NCBI RefSeq assembly: GCF_905475465.1
Contig: NC_062239.1
Span: 4,340,001 to 4,404,000, forward strand
Length of the DNA stretch: 64,000 bases
Direction: 5' to 3'
Source of the DNA: Pieris napi
Lineage: Eukaryota > Arthropoda > Insecta > Lepidoptera > Pieridae
In this document: positions 22,712 through 34,797 of the stretch, piece after piece
Layout of the letters: each line of letters begins with the position of its first letter
Position numbering within the stretch: position 1 is the first letter of the stretch
Program-made: the position numbers and the translations under genes
Notes under the pieces: model-generated
What the model saw: the letters and a program-made list of their open reading frames with translations, nothing else
Told to the model about the DNA's origin: nothing
Database searches by the model: none

Positions 22712-24330
22712 GGAATATTATAATGTTTTTTTCCGAATATATTACAAGATTAGATGGAACTCGCTGTTGGCCGGGCCTTTACAGCTCAGCTGGGGCTGTT
22801 TTGGCGATCTTTTTTCCCGTCACTAGCGCAAGAGCATCCCTGCGAGACTCAAACCTCGGCTAAGGCCGTCACGGGGTGGTCAATCGCCTGAAGGGCAGGA
22901 CGGAAGCTCACTGGAGTGAGCGGTGTACAGGTCCACGGCATCCGCGGTGAAGGTAGTTTTTTACCCTAATCTCATTTCGACGTTACATTGCCGCGTGAGC
23001 GGCTTTTAATCTATGATTGGATCATCCGGATCCGTTAGGTGATTTCGGCCATTTTGTACGTCTGAATTAATACTAAATTTTCATCTACCTGTATGAACAG
23101 TGGGTCACAGGGTGTTATTATTATATATAATAACAGTGTATTCGTTAGAGACATTCAGAACTAAATAAGAAATATTTTCATCGGATTTTTTTTTTTAATT
23201 CATTATTTGGACGTTGTTTAGAGAGTGACTATCGCCTCATAAACAATATGAGCTGATTACGATAAAACTAGTTACAACAATTCACTGCAGATAATGAACA
23301 GGGAGGTATTATTATGTACTTCGCAATCTTGAATGTACATATATGTTCTTAAGCTAATTTTGGAAAACTAGTAAACCACTGAGTTGCTTAGTAAATAATT
23401 AAAATATTCAAATTAAAATACGAACGTTCGTACAAATACGAGTAATATTTTCAGTAATAAATAACTTTACGTTTAACAAAAACATTTCAAATTATAAATA
23501 AGTGTAAGTTATCGCTAACAACTTGGCTACTAGCACGCACAGCTATGGGGAAATGTAAAATGAACTATTTCAGATAAAAATGCGATAACGTAACTTAAAC
23601 CTACACTTTTCTTTGCAGTGTACCTGAACTATGGGAATTCGTACAGTATGTAATGCAACAGATTAAAGTCTGGTATAAGTAAGAGCGGTATAATATTATA
23701 TAAAAAAAATATTGAAAATGTATTTTTTTAATGTATTTTGTTATTTAACAATATTTTTAATAATTTAAAAAATTCTAGGTAAAAAGTGGTTATGGTTATG
23801 GTTTTAGAAGTATTAGTACTAAAAAAGCTCCAAAAGTTAAGTTTATTGCTAGCACATTACTAGAACATTGCCCGTACTTTGAGAATTTAAAGAAATAGTA
23901 ATAATTATCTCATAAAATAATAGATTTTTCAAATTCTTAATTACGTATTACACTCTTAATATTTTGTAGTATATAAAATTAATTTGTTTGTGTATTCGAT
24001 ATAAAATTATTAATTTCGTAAAAACTTTTTAATTAATTATAATTTCGTAATTTCGCCATCTATGAATAGCATTCACTAACTTGACTTGAATTATTTTAAC
24101 AACTAATCAATACAATGGTGATATTAATTTTTTCCAATTATTAACTTCAATATTGAGAGTTATACATCACTTCAAGTTGCAGTGCATGAAATGGCTGAAA
24201 TTGGCCGTAAACTTTAAAAGTTCAACTTCTGACGTTATTTTAATGAACGTTAATTGGTCACGACAGAATAAAGTATGAAGTTGCTGACAGATGTATTTTA
24301 TTGTAGGATAGGGATAAAAACTAGCTTACG
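22712..24330. other. No gene; GC-rich island at 22745-22985 unassigned
   Basis: The island includes GTTGGCCGGGCCTTTACAGC and GGTCAATCGCCTGAAGGGCA. It contrasts sharply with its AT-rich flanks, so it is probably an inserted element fragment, but no frame or family is recognisable. The remainder is AT-rich. Confidence 0.4.
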
Positions 24331-24331
24331 G

Positions 24332-24412
24332 GATGCCCAAAAAGGGCAGTCTTCGCACCCATGGACATCCATTAAGTGGGTGCGTTGCCGGCCGTTGAGG
24401 GAGGACTTTGTA
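24332..24412 (-). mobile_element. LINE-B-like 3' tail, diverged
   Basis: CACCCATGGACATCCATTAA followed by GGGTGCGTTGCCGGCC resembles LINE-B's terminal CGCCCATGGACAC...GTGCGTTGCCGGCC with a shortened middle. It may belong to a related family with the same end. Confidence 0.4.
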
Positions 24413-24544
24413 GGCAACAAAGCATACTCTAAAAATGCGCATTATCCTAAATAAACTTATTACCCCGAATCAACCTAGGTACTTTACATTGTATTTTATA
24501 GTGTTACTGACAAACGTCGTTTTGCCATGTATATCATTTATAAT

Positions 24545-24815
24545 AAAAAATAGGGGTTGATCGTAGAGGGGTGAAAATTAGGGGTTGTATGTATTTTTTA
24601 ATGCTGTATCATAAAAAAATAAAAAAATAATAATTTTATCTAAAAATTTAAAAAAATAATTTAGGGGTTGACTACCCTTAACACTTAGGGGGATAAAAAA
24701 TAGATGTTGTCCGATTCTCAGACATACCCAATATGCACACAAAATTTCATGAGAATCGGTCAAGCCGTTTTGGAGGAGTTTAACTACAAACACCGCGACA
24801 CGAGAATTTTATATA
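24545..24815 (+). repeat. Dispersed lepidopteran TE end (GGGGTTG / AATCGGTCAAGCCG type)
   Basis: Contains three spaced TAGGGGTTG units and the phrases GAGAATCGGTCAAGCCGTTT and CAAACACCGCGACACGAG. I recall these as the 3' end of a very abundant lepidopteran element. Its superfamily is uncertain and there is no second copy here. Confidence 0.4.
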
Positions 24816-26674
24816 TTATTCTATAAAAATAATCAAGAACACAAGTTATCAGATTCCAGACTGTACCTTATTTTGTAACTCTCTACTATATAGGTGTATG
24901 TATGTATATTACAAAGTTATATCAAAAAATCTGACGTGTTATTATTTGATCTATATTTAACCATTTTCAGAAGTAGCCATGGCATTACCTGCTTATCAAC
25001 GTATTTTCCAGTTTTCATTACGTAAAATTGTACTTCATGAAGTGATTAATTCTATCATCGGTCCATGACATCTATATAATAAAACAATAAAGTTATTAAT
25101 TTAGATTGTTTAATGTAAAATAACGACAGGTTCCATGAATACAAAATTAAAGCGATTTGTCCGTGTCGCCGTTCACAAAACCATTCACTCCTTGTTTTCG
25201 TCACACAAAGGCTTAACCCTCGTAGCCTTTGATAAATATACGACAAAATTGTCTTTTATGAATTATCTGCACGTAACAGTATAAAATATAAGTTTGAATA
25301 ATACGATTACAACATTTTCATAATCATATTTCTATCTGTTGAGCTAGTTATCTGTTTTTTCAAACATTTATTAAGTTATTAGTTTATATGAGGAATTCAC
25401 AACTTAATACATTTTGTTATTATTACTTACTAGCCGTTTCCCGTCCGCTTTGCTGGACGAATTAAAATAAATTTTATGTTTCATTTTTTTTTTCATATTT
25501 TTATTATTCTTCTTTTTAACTTCCCGCTAAGAAAATTGAAATATTTCGAAAATCGAGTTATTAACAGATGTTGACGTTTTGAGGTCCTAGGAAGCCTCCC
25601 CGAATGTTTCCGCGGTGAAGTCCGTATGTATAAATTTTCATAAAAGTAAAACAGCAATAAAAAAATGAAGGAACGTTGGAATTTAAAAAATAAATAGCCA
25701 TAAACCATCTAGGAAAAATTTCGCATCGAATGGTGGTAGCTTCATGTCGATTTCATACGATCAGTGGTTTAGGCGTGATTGAGCCTCAAACGAAGACCAT
25801 TTTCATTATATATATATATAAGATAGATAATAATAACCTAACTAGTAATAACAAAATAAAACTCTCACAAAATGGTATAGTCGATGAACAGCTTATTAGC
25901 AATTATTTTCTACTTCTAAAACATTGCAAAAGCTAAAGAAAATATCGTAATATTATTAATATTGACATAAAAACGGTATAGAAAATTTTAAATTAAACAT
26001 TCTTTAAAACCATAATCCCCGGATGTTGGTTTCCCACTCCCGACACTTCATTGTTAATAAGAGAACTAAAAAGTACATTGTACACATAAAATGATTAAGT
26101 TTGCGGTCTGTCGTTTATTTTCATAGTATATTTTTATACGAGGTTTCACTAATATTTAGACACGTCTAAACGAAAATGAGATAAGCGTACTTCTTAACAG
26201 ACTTCATACAGGGAGAAGGACCACAATTTACCATTCATTCTTTCTATGTTGCCAATTATTTCAATATACACGTCGGAGCATTGCCTCAATTGTCAGCTGT
26301 CATTGTAATTATATGACACAGAACTATAACAATGTCAAAGCCAACTTGACAATTTGTAATCATTTAAAGTTGTTAAAATTTGTAGTCGTGATTCCATAGA
26401 CATTATTACTACTGACTAGAGCCATTGCTTCCACATTCATATTATGTCTGAATACTATACATTTTTATTTTATCATATAAATGAGTAGTTTAATATAATA
26501 TAATATTTAATATCCTATTAATCAGTGATTCAGTTAAGGAAGGAAGAAGGAATCATCATGTCAGGATTTATTTAAAGAACACACCGCAAGAGGCCCGATT
26601 GCTCACTATGGTCATATATGTCCATGGTCACTATGGTCATATGGTCATATGTGTCATACATGTCCATGGGCTCA
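24816..26674. other. No gene recognised
   Basis: AT-rich; a short (TA)n tract near 25809-25820. A local tandem of TATGGTCATA/TGTCCATGG words lies at 26608-26670. Confidence 0.5.
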
Positions 26675-26908
26675 CATTTCTAGCCTTGCGATTCTGTAAG
26701 TCACTTTTCGAACTCGCACAGCGGTTTTTGCAGCGGCTGTCGCGTTCAAATCAGTCGTGAAGCAGTCATTTCACGACAAAGAACAAAAAACTTATCATAA
26801 TGCCAAATCGTAAAATGATTGCTTCACGAGTGATTTGAGAGCGACCGCCGCTGCGAAAACCGCTGCAAAAACCGCTGTGCGAGTTACAGAATCCCAAGGC
26901 TGAAATCT
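26675..26908. mobile_element. MITE-like palindromic element
   Basis: Left arm GATTCTGTAAGTC...CTCGCACAGCGGTTTTTGC is the inverse of right arm GCAAAAACCGCTGTGCGAG...TTACAGAATC. Pairing continues inward through GTGAAGCA and outward to AGCCTTG and ATTTC. The arms are ~95 bp around a short AT loop, with one arm carrying a small insertion. It encodes nothing. The outer border and target duplication are unclear, so no superfamily is given. Confidence 0.75.
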
Positions 26909-28675
26909 GCGTATCAGCCGCGCTTTACTATAATACAGATAAGACAGTTCCTTATATTATGGCCTTTTTTTAAAAGTGACTTATGCATTAACATATCACT
27001 ATTTGGTAAAGTCAATTTAGACTAGTTATAGGTGAAAAAATAGTAAAATTAAATTTTATGGTTTTTACATATTAAGAAACCTCAAAGTATACTTTGCATA
27101 TCTTCGTCGTACAGCTGAGTAAGACATATCGCGCAATGAAGGCTTTAAGTCAGCAAGTCAAAGTAAGTTAATTCAGCGAAAAGATTAGTAGGTAGTCGTT
27201 TACATTCAGCGTACAATGTTCACGGTAATACGACTCTGGGAAATTACTTTTAAGGCTACAAACGTCAACCGAAATAAATTGTGTGCGAAATTAAGAATTA
27301 TTGTACATACGCGATTGGGCTAAATTCGAATAATTTCAGCTTGTTTGTTCAGCAGGTAATATGAATACCATACCTTAATTGGATCTAGGATCGATGTACT
27401 AGTATTGTATTGAAGGGATTATTGTTAAATATGTTTCCCTATTTTGTACAACAATATTGAGTAATTAACCGCGATTTTCGTCTTCAGTTAATATGTATTT
27501 TGAAGTATATATCATGTAACAAATAATAATAAATGCAAACATCTATAAGTTGTTTGTTTTTTTAAAGTATTTTTGCATTAAAACCTACAAGTAAATTTAA
27601 TAAATCCAAATGCTATTTCGTTAAAATGAAGAAAAAAATCAATATGATACACAGAAACAATTAATGTGTTTGTAATATTAACTATTAGACCTTCGCAAAT
27701 AGACATAACATTTATAACTAACAAATGATACACAGAGAAACACACAAAATAACGATAATAAAAATAAATATAAAAATAATGAAATATAACAATTTTTTTA
27801 TTTGTATTATTTTAATAATAATAATACTTAGAAGAAAAAATAATATTAGTAAAAGTTAGCAGTGTAAGTAATGAGGTCTTGAGTAAAAGTATATACAAGT
27901 ATAAAATTAAATTAAAAATTAGAATAATTGTTAAGAAAAAGAAGAAAAATATGTTAAATCAATATTGTGTATATACTTTACCAACCCTTTCTTAGAAAGT
28001 TATGTAAAGTTTAAGAAACTAATTGATTTTTCTTTTAGAATGACTACTGAAGCGAATACTTTTTCAAAAGAGTTATCAAAGCGACACTTTTAAAACAGTT
28101 TTTATTATTTTCTTTTTGCCCTATTATAAAATAAACAGGAGTCTTTGAGTAATGTAGACAATTGTAAGAACACAATATAAACATTAAGAGAGAAATGCGC
28201 AAAAGTAAGTTGTAGTAATAGCCACCACAAGAATGGTAAAAATATAATCTTGTGGCTCTTTCTTTGCAAATTAACGATTTATTATTGATAAAATAATGTT
28301 TTGAATATTCGAAAATGTTTAAATATAAACCGAGAGACTTTTAATAAACAAAAAACAGACCTTAAGGCTAGGGCGATGACATGTTATGGGGTTTGGAAGA
28401 ACTTCCGGAAGTCTGGAATAAAGGACTCCTAATAACTTAGGCCGACCTCTTTACGCCATCTTAAAATACTATGCAGAGTCATAATGGGGTTCATAGTCAG
28501 GCTGTCGAACTCCTTATACGTATAGAGCATTCTGAGTTTCGCCCCAATAAATCGTGCACCGACAATATGAACACATAAAATAGGAATCAGACAGGCAAAG
28601 GGAACCTTTTGTCTTCTTTGAAAAATACGTTAAAATGGGACATCTGGATGCGACTTGTAAGTTTTGTTGAGAACT
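26909..28675. other. Very AT-rich stretch, no gene
   Basis: Especially A/T-rich between 27500 and 28340, with many short ATAATA runs. Nothing coding. Confidence 0.5.
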
Positions 28676-28845
28676 TGTTGAATCCTCACGGTTAAAGGAA
28701 ACGTGGCCCCCCAAAACAGACCTGGCACGAACGAAGCATCATTGCAGTGGCGAAAAAAGTTGGAATGTCGAGAAGTTAAAACAGCTGCCCAAGACCGATC
28801 AGGCTGGTTTTCTACGCTAGATACCTTTTGCCCCACCAGGGGGAC
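28676..28845 (+). pseudogene. LINE reverse transcriptase C-terminal remnant (family of 60071)
   Basis: One frame gives LNPHG, stop, RKRGPPKQTWHERSII and AVAKKVGMSRS, then a shifted frame gives EVKTAAQDRSGWFST and DTFCP. The order W/L-NPxG-KRxRGxPxxTWxRSI, AxxxG(M)TW-like and AQDRxxW is the C-terminal tail of a non-LTR polyprotein. It is the same family as the fragment at 60071-60325, which reads RSIIAEAREAGMTW at this point. A stop and a frameshift show it is dead. The region 28370-28670 upstream may hold more of it but I could not align it. Confidence 0.6.
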
Positions 28846-30144
28846 ATATCACCTTGTGGCCACAGCTTTTGAAAATAAAATCGTAAATGTCTGTGCAATT
28901 AAAATTGCGGCCGTTGTGTTCACATGTTTGCTTCAGCCAATAATTCCTTGCGACATTTACATAACAATTACTAAATACACGTGTTGCCCTTACGTATACG
29001 TACGTAATTTACATGTTTCCTAAGATGCTAGAACTCATAGGTTGTAGTTGCAGAATCGTAGCTGAAAATAAAGGCAGACTTACTATTATTAAGAATATCT
29101 TCTCGCTTCATACCGTTTTTCGTGACTGGCGTGGCGTGGCGTGTGAACGTCTATGAGACTACTCTACTTAGCTACAGAGAGATATAATAGCTTCGTCTTA
29201 TAGTGCCATCTCCTTTCGAAGGTTGATGATGATCAACCACATCATGGCTTATTTAATTTTGGATGCCATGCTTAAGAACAAAAAACATTTTAAAATAGTG
29301 TAGTGAGATTAATGCGTAAATTCTTTACTTACACGAATTGTATGATAACCTTAAAATCCTTTATAATTTATTCGTGATATCTGCGTAATGTGCATTATTA
29401 TTTATGTACATTTTCACAAATACCAAACTATTTTAAGGGTTACCGAGAATATTATTATCACAGTTCATATTTAACGGTTGTTAGTGTAACATTATTCAAA
29501 TCGCTGCATTAATTAGAGTAGTTGAGAATTTATTCAAATATTTTTAACTTCGATATATAGTTTAGATTTTTTGATATAAAAAATATGTTTGAATTATTGA
29601 ATTAATATATAACACCGTAAGACGAGAGATTTCATAAAAAAATATTTTTCACTGTATTGCAAGTATTGTATCGTATAGGAGGCATCGTAAGGCAAAAAGA
29701 TGTCGTTGCACTTGCAAGCCGGATAATTATTTTAACAACTTTATAATAAAGAAAGTTGTATGTTTATTGCATTGGAAATAAAATCAAAGTCAAGAGCGTT
29801 AATTGCACAATAGAAATATTAGGAATATATCGTTGTACGAGAAAAGTCGTGGTATAAACTAGCTGTAATAATCGCAACGATGTGACTTTCAGGAAATCTA
29901 AATCAAGAGTAACCAATGAACGTCACTAGGTAAATGGATGGTCTCAGCGAATACGAACTTTCATAAATTGTTCGTTGAAAACTGCTCCGTCAAAGTTATT
30001 TTCTCTTAGATGGCTTTTGCTCGCTTCCGATCCCTAAAAACACTGTATAACCTATAAGTTGCAGTTTTCGTTTGTTTTAGTCGAAGAAACGTTACAAAAA
30101 CCAGCGACACTACCTCAAGATCTGATGACTACTATTATATTTTT
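28846..30144. other. No gene recognised
   Basis: AT-rich; a repeat-like block with TGATGATGATCAACCACATC near 29225. No coding signal. Confidence 0.45.
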
Positions 30145-31107
30145 AACTAGCGACCTGCCCCGGCTTCGCACGGATGCAATGCTGATACTAAATTCAAAGT
30201 GAAAAATTCTGCGACAAGATTGTCAGATATGTCACCCGCACAAATAGCACGAGAGGTAACGCGGGTGTCGCCGGGCAGCGGGCCCCAACTCACCTATAAA
30301 TATTATGACGATATTTTCGGAGTAGTTGTCGCCCGGGCCCGGCGGGGGACGCCAACCCTTTAAGACAATAATGTCCCTTTTTAAGAAAGGGGAGATTCTG
30401 ACACTCCCCTGCTGCTTGGCCACTCGGTCACAAATCTGCCAGATTGCGTGGCTGATAGGCTAGGATGTAGGGGTCCCTTTAAAAAAAAAAAAAAAATTCA
30501 AAGTGCTATAGAGTATAGGGAGAACCGTGTTCTCCAACGCGCTGCATCTCGCAATTTTTAAATTTGTTAAATCTTCGAAAATATTCATTTAAATCATATG
30601 CTTTAAAGGGCCATATAGATTTATATTAAATCAACAATGTATTTAAGGTACTTAATTGGATAAGGATTAATGCTGTATTGGTTAAAATTGCTTCGAAAAT
30701 TAGCCATTATTTGTCGTATAAAGTAAATGACAAAAAAATGTTATTGTGGGATATCCATAAGATATTAGGTTACATAGGTAGACATTAAATTATTTTTATT
30801 AAATTATTATATACCATCGCAGAGTTTTCTTTCAACCTTTTCAATGTGTACAATACTTAGTACATTATTTTGATAAATCTCGTAGGGTTCGCAATGTAAG
30901 CGGAAAAAATGATACGATTTACGACATCACAATAGAAACCTCAAAAATAACAGTATTTCTCAGATGTTATTATACATATAAACCCTCCTCTTCAGTCACT
31001 CTATCTATTAAAAAAAAACCGCATCAAAATCCGTTGCGTAGTTTTAAAGATTTAAGCATACATAAGGACAGAGAAAGTGACTTTGTTTTATACTATGTAG
31101 TGATAGA
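30145..31107 (+). repeat. Dispersed lepidopteran repeat split by a nested insertion
   Basis: Starts ACTAGCGACCTGCCCCGGCT and ends with CGCATCAAAATCCGTTGCGT, AAGATTTAAGCATACATAAG and TTTTATACTATGTAG. I recall both phrases as the two ends of one abundant lepidopteran repeat. It has no protein. It is interrupted at 30202-30493 by a poly(A)-tailed insertion (separate entry), so the outer element is older than the insertion. Confidence 0.5.
30202..30493 (+). mobile_element. Retroposed fragment with poly(A) and 12-bp TSD
   Basis: A GC-rich segment (including GTCGCCCGGGCCCGGCGGGG) ends in about 16 A residues. Perfect direct repeats AAATTCAAAGTG at 30190-30201 and 30494-30505 bracket it. The A-tail on the plus strand makes the sense strand plus. 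It is probably the 3' end of a GC-rich LINE or a SINE. I do not recognise the family. Confidence 0.8.
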
Positions 31108-31771
31108 CAAGTAGCCGTCTTGCATTCCATATGCCGTCTAAACCACGCCGTCGTTGTAGAACTTCGTTTATTTAATATTTTACAAGTGTGACGCAACTTT
31201 TGAGAGACGAAAGTTTGACAAGTTATCGATATTTTGAAAGCGTTAAAAAGATAACTCAGGTACTCGAGAATACAGCCACGACCTATCATAACACTATTAT
31301 TTCCTGTAACAGATTCCCTCACCTAAAGTCTCAGACTGATACTTATGCAATCGTGCAATTGACAGAACAAGAATCAAATACATATTTGTTCATTCTTTGT
31401 TACTTAGATTAGGTCAGGTGTCAAGGAAGTGTAATTAGCTATTGGACCACAGTTCACTGACCACCTGTAGGTGCCTGTAAATGTGACTATAGTGATTAAC
31501 ATTAATTAGGTATTACATCGCATGTTAAATCCGTTGAAAGGTTTCAATTAAGATATCATATATTGCTTATTATTTAATTAGTAACAGGTATCTTTTTATT
31601 ACACACTTTAAATTCATGTTGTATTTAATAATAATAACTTAATATTAACATAAAAATATATGTTTTTTTGTATCACTTTACACATGTATAAAGCCAGTGT
31701 ATTTTATATAAAGGCAGAGTGACTTTCTTGTTTACAATGATTGGGTATTTTATGGGCTAGTTCATAATGTA
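31108..31771. other. No gene recognised
   Basis: Two short overlapping open frames of opposite strand near 31044-31412 have no motif. AT-rich. Confidence 0.5.
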
Positions 31772-31776
31772 AAGCT

Positions 31777-32087
31777 AAGGTTTCCTAGAAAAGCGGTGCC
31801 GTTATCTAACGGCCGTAATGTAACGTTGGGTGACGTCACCCATACGTTCTCTATAAATAACATCGCAGTAGGTTTTCTAGAGAACGTTAAGTGTCTCCGT
31901 AACGTCAAATAGCGGTGCTGTCATTTGCATGACGGCCGTCATAGCGGTGATAAACATTAGTTCAACATTTTTCGCGTGTAGCGGTGCCCATATTTAATTA
32001 ATACAATGAGTGGAAACGTGACTTGGATGAGCGAAAATTATTGTTGTTTCGCATTATGTTAAACGTCACCGCTTTTCTAGGAAACCT
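31777..32087. mobile_element. Short TIR element (MITE)
   Basis: Ends AGGTTTCCTAGAAAAGCGGTG at left and the exact inverse at right (CACCGCTTTTCTAGGAAACCT). The interior is rich in AACGTC/GACGTT words and AGCGGTG repeats (31913, 31942, 31980). AAGCT on both sides (31772-31776 and 32088-32092) may be a 5-bp target duplication, but it overlaps a palindromic AAGCTT, so this is uncertain. Non-coding. Confidence 0.75.
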
Positions 32088-32092
32088 AAGCT

Positions 32093-32900
32093 TAACGCTG
32101 TAGAACCGTGACACATTCTAATTACACGTGGTACATTCTAACGTTCCCGAAAAATAGGTAATTTTGATTTAATGTAATCAATTTTTTTTATGTTTTTAAT
32201 GTAATTATTTATTAAACAAGGTTACATAAACCTTTACTTGATAACTTTTTCTTTTTTCTTTTTTTCCTTTTTTTAAATGTATAACACTTCTAGATTTCCT
32301 ATTAACTACTGTAATCGCAAGGAATCTCTACAGATCCGTTAACTTAGTATTTGAAGCGTAATGGGAAAGGGAAAAGTGAAACAATTCTATTACAGAAATC
32401 GGAATTGCCCTGATTAAATGAGTCTCAGAAATTGGAAATGAATGATTTGAAGCTGATCATTTTATGGTGTTATTCTTATATTAATGAGCTATCAAATACC
32501 TAACTCTATGTACTTTTGTGTTTTTGAAGTTATACTTCTTTAGGACACAAAATTAACAGAATGAAGTTGCCCACGGAAGATGCAACGGCATTGGACATAA
32601 TTTATAAACAACATTCGAATAATAATAGAATTTATGTTACACTTAATGTAAGAGAATAATAATAAATATTTATTTATTTAATTTTTCAAATGTAAACTGA
32701 ACTTTATTGATTATAATGACTCCTTTTCCAGTCTTTTATTTATTTATTTATTTAGTTATTAAGCTTACGACATCACACACAATCCTAAATTTACTAATTA
32801 TTTTACTAAATCTTACATCTAAAATGTGTGACAATTAATGTAAGCATAAGTCTTTGATTATTTAATTGTAATTAATTATTTGAATGCAATCAAAAACTAT
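32093..32900. other. No gene recognised
   Basis: AT-rich with T-runs near 32190 and 32250 and TTTATTTATTTA near 32740. Confidence 0.5.
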
Positions 32901-32910
32901 TTTTAATAAT

Positions 32911-33153
32911 TTTTTTTTTTTTTATGTAATAGGAGGCAAACGGGCAAGAGGCTCACCTGATGTTAAGTGATACCTCCGCCCATGGACACTCACAATGCCA
33001 GAAGGCTCGCAAGTGCGTTGCCGGCCTTTCAAGAATTGGTACGCTCTTTTCTTGAAGGACCCTAAGTCGAATTGGTTCGGAAATACTTCTGTGGGTAGCT
33101 GGTTCACATAGTGGTGGTGCGCGGCAAAAACTGCCTTAGAAAACGCTCTGTTG
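32911..33153 (-). mobile_element. LINE-B 3' fragment with 10-bp TSD
   Basis: Minus-strand, 5'-truncated copy colinear with LINE-B codons for NQLPTEVFPNQFDLGSFKKR to the C-terminus (ending LARLPPIT and a TAA inside the A-tail). Flanked by perfect TTTTAATAAT repeats at 32901-32910 and 33154-33163. The 5' break is at the position matching ~42740 of the full copy. About 3% of positions appear changed by eye, so it is a fairly recent insertion. Confidence 0.92.
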
Positions 33154-33163
33154 TTTTAATAAT

Positions 33164-34164
33164 GCCAAAGAAGTATAACTTCTTAAGCGCGTACGTAAGT
33201 ACACGCACCCTATTTTTCTGTACTATTGTAGAATTACATCTTAACACACATATCACACATACACCATACAACTCATGTTTTCATACTATACACCCATGTA
33301 AAAAGATACCACGAAGTTCCAACTTTGATTTGAATATTTAGTCAACGCGTAATTTTATGTTCATTTCACCACCTACCAGTATTAAAAGAGCTCAGTTGAA
33401 ATTGAGTGTAATTGTGTAATCAGACGGCGTCACAAAACTAATTTTGAATTTGAATTTATTCATTTACTAGATGACCCGATGAACTTCGTGTCACCTACAT
33501 ATTTTTCTGTAATATGTCTGCCACATGTCTTATTAGGAGGTTAAAAGACTCTATGCCTCTGCTAGATGTGGCGGTTTCCATTATCCTAATTTAGTGTTTA
33601 GCAACCTTTTTCGTAACCCGATCCAATAAAAACAACAACTATGTGATCTTTGATATATAAAATTTGCCATAAATACGAAATAATAAATTTTTTTTTTCAA
33701 ATAACATTTATTATTTCACAGTGCCTTAGTTTAATACATAAACATTCAATAATTTAAAATATGAAAAATTTATTCGAAGTGTTCTGAGAAAATGAGAGGG
33801 CGCCATAATGAGAAAGCTCAGTGAACAATCATATAAAAATGACAGATTCCAAATTCAAATTATATTTTGTTTATTTTTAATTGTAACCGTATTTATGGCC
33901 AGACTAAGTTTATAAATTTGATGAATACACATTTTGGGTATTAAAAGGAATGAAGTCCGACCTTAACTTGAGTATATAAAGAACAGTCATGCATACTTCC
34001 ATGTCTATCATATGCATGTCAAACGTAAATTTTTAATAAGGCGCTAATGAATAACATTGGAGTGTGCTAAAGAACTTTCTATTCTTCGGTTGAAACTTAA
34101 AGACAAAGTTAAAAACAGGGTAATATGAAGCCGTACGTACATAACAGACGTAACACATTCAAAA
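33164..34164. other. No gene recognised
   Basis: AT-rich. Around 33465-33500, CTAGATGACCCGATGAACTTCG resembles the start of another dispersed repeat, but it is not defined here. Confidence 0.4.
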
Positions 34165-34378
34165 AAGTTAAAGTGGAAATGGGCCGGTCACATTACCCGC
34201 ATTTGTGATGCGTCCAAAAGACTCTTACTTGAAATGGCTCAGTGGGGAAGAAAAAAGAGAGTACACCTACCGGAAACCTGGGAACAAAAAGGAAAATAGG
34301 ATGGATTGGAAAATGGTAGCGAGGGTGAGAGACAAGTGGAAGAATTCGGAAGCCTTCACTTTATCAGAGGTCCTGTAA
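34165..34378 (+). pseudogene. LINE endonuclease-RT C-terminal remnant
   Basis: Frame one reads KLKWKWAGHITRICDASKR, then LLLEMAQWGRKKRV and a stop. A shifted frame gives WKMVARVRDKWKNSEAFTLS. The LKWxWAGHIxR phrase followed, ~50 residues on, by RVRDKWKxxEAFT is the characteristic tail of RTE-like lepidopteran endonuclease-reverse transcriptases. The catalytic domains are absent. A stop and at least one frameshift make it a relic. Confidence 0.75.
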
Positions 34379-34521
34379 TAATATTAAACATAATGACATT
34401 GACATAATGTAATCCTAATTATGTAGTACTTAAATACAGGTTATTTTTATTTTACTTACCTCGTCTAGATAATGCAATGTATGTACAAAAAGCACACCTT
34501 TTATAAAGATTTATATTAAAA

Positions 34522-34797
34522 AATCAGTGGCGCTACAACCTTTAGGCCTCAGAATTCTGAATCTGTTTCATGATCATTTTTTTTTCAATCTAATAGGCAA
34601 GTAGGTGATCAGTGCCTCACACACGCCGTCGACTTTTTGGGTCTAAGACATGTCGGTTTCCTCACGATGTTTTCCTTCACCGTTCGAGCGAATGTTAAAT
34701 GCGCACATAGAAACAAAGTCCATTGCCCAGCTGGGGATCGAACCTACGACCTCGGGGATGAGAGTCACACGCTGAAGCCACAAGGCCAACACTGCTC
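34522..34797 (-). repeat. tRNA-derived SINE, second copy
   Basis: Colinear with 22380-22692 (AATCAGTGGCGCTACAACC, ACACACGCCGTCGACT, TTTCCTCACGATGTTTTC), with several small deletions. Box B in reverse complement is GGTTCGATCCC (34734-34744). Box A is mutated (GGCCTTGTGGC). The shared words AAAGAT on both sides are too short to prove a target duplication. Confidence 0.8.
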
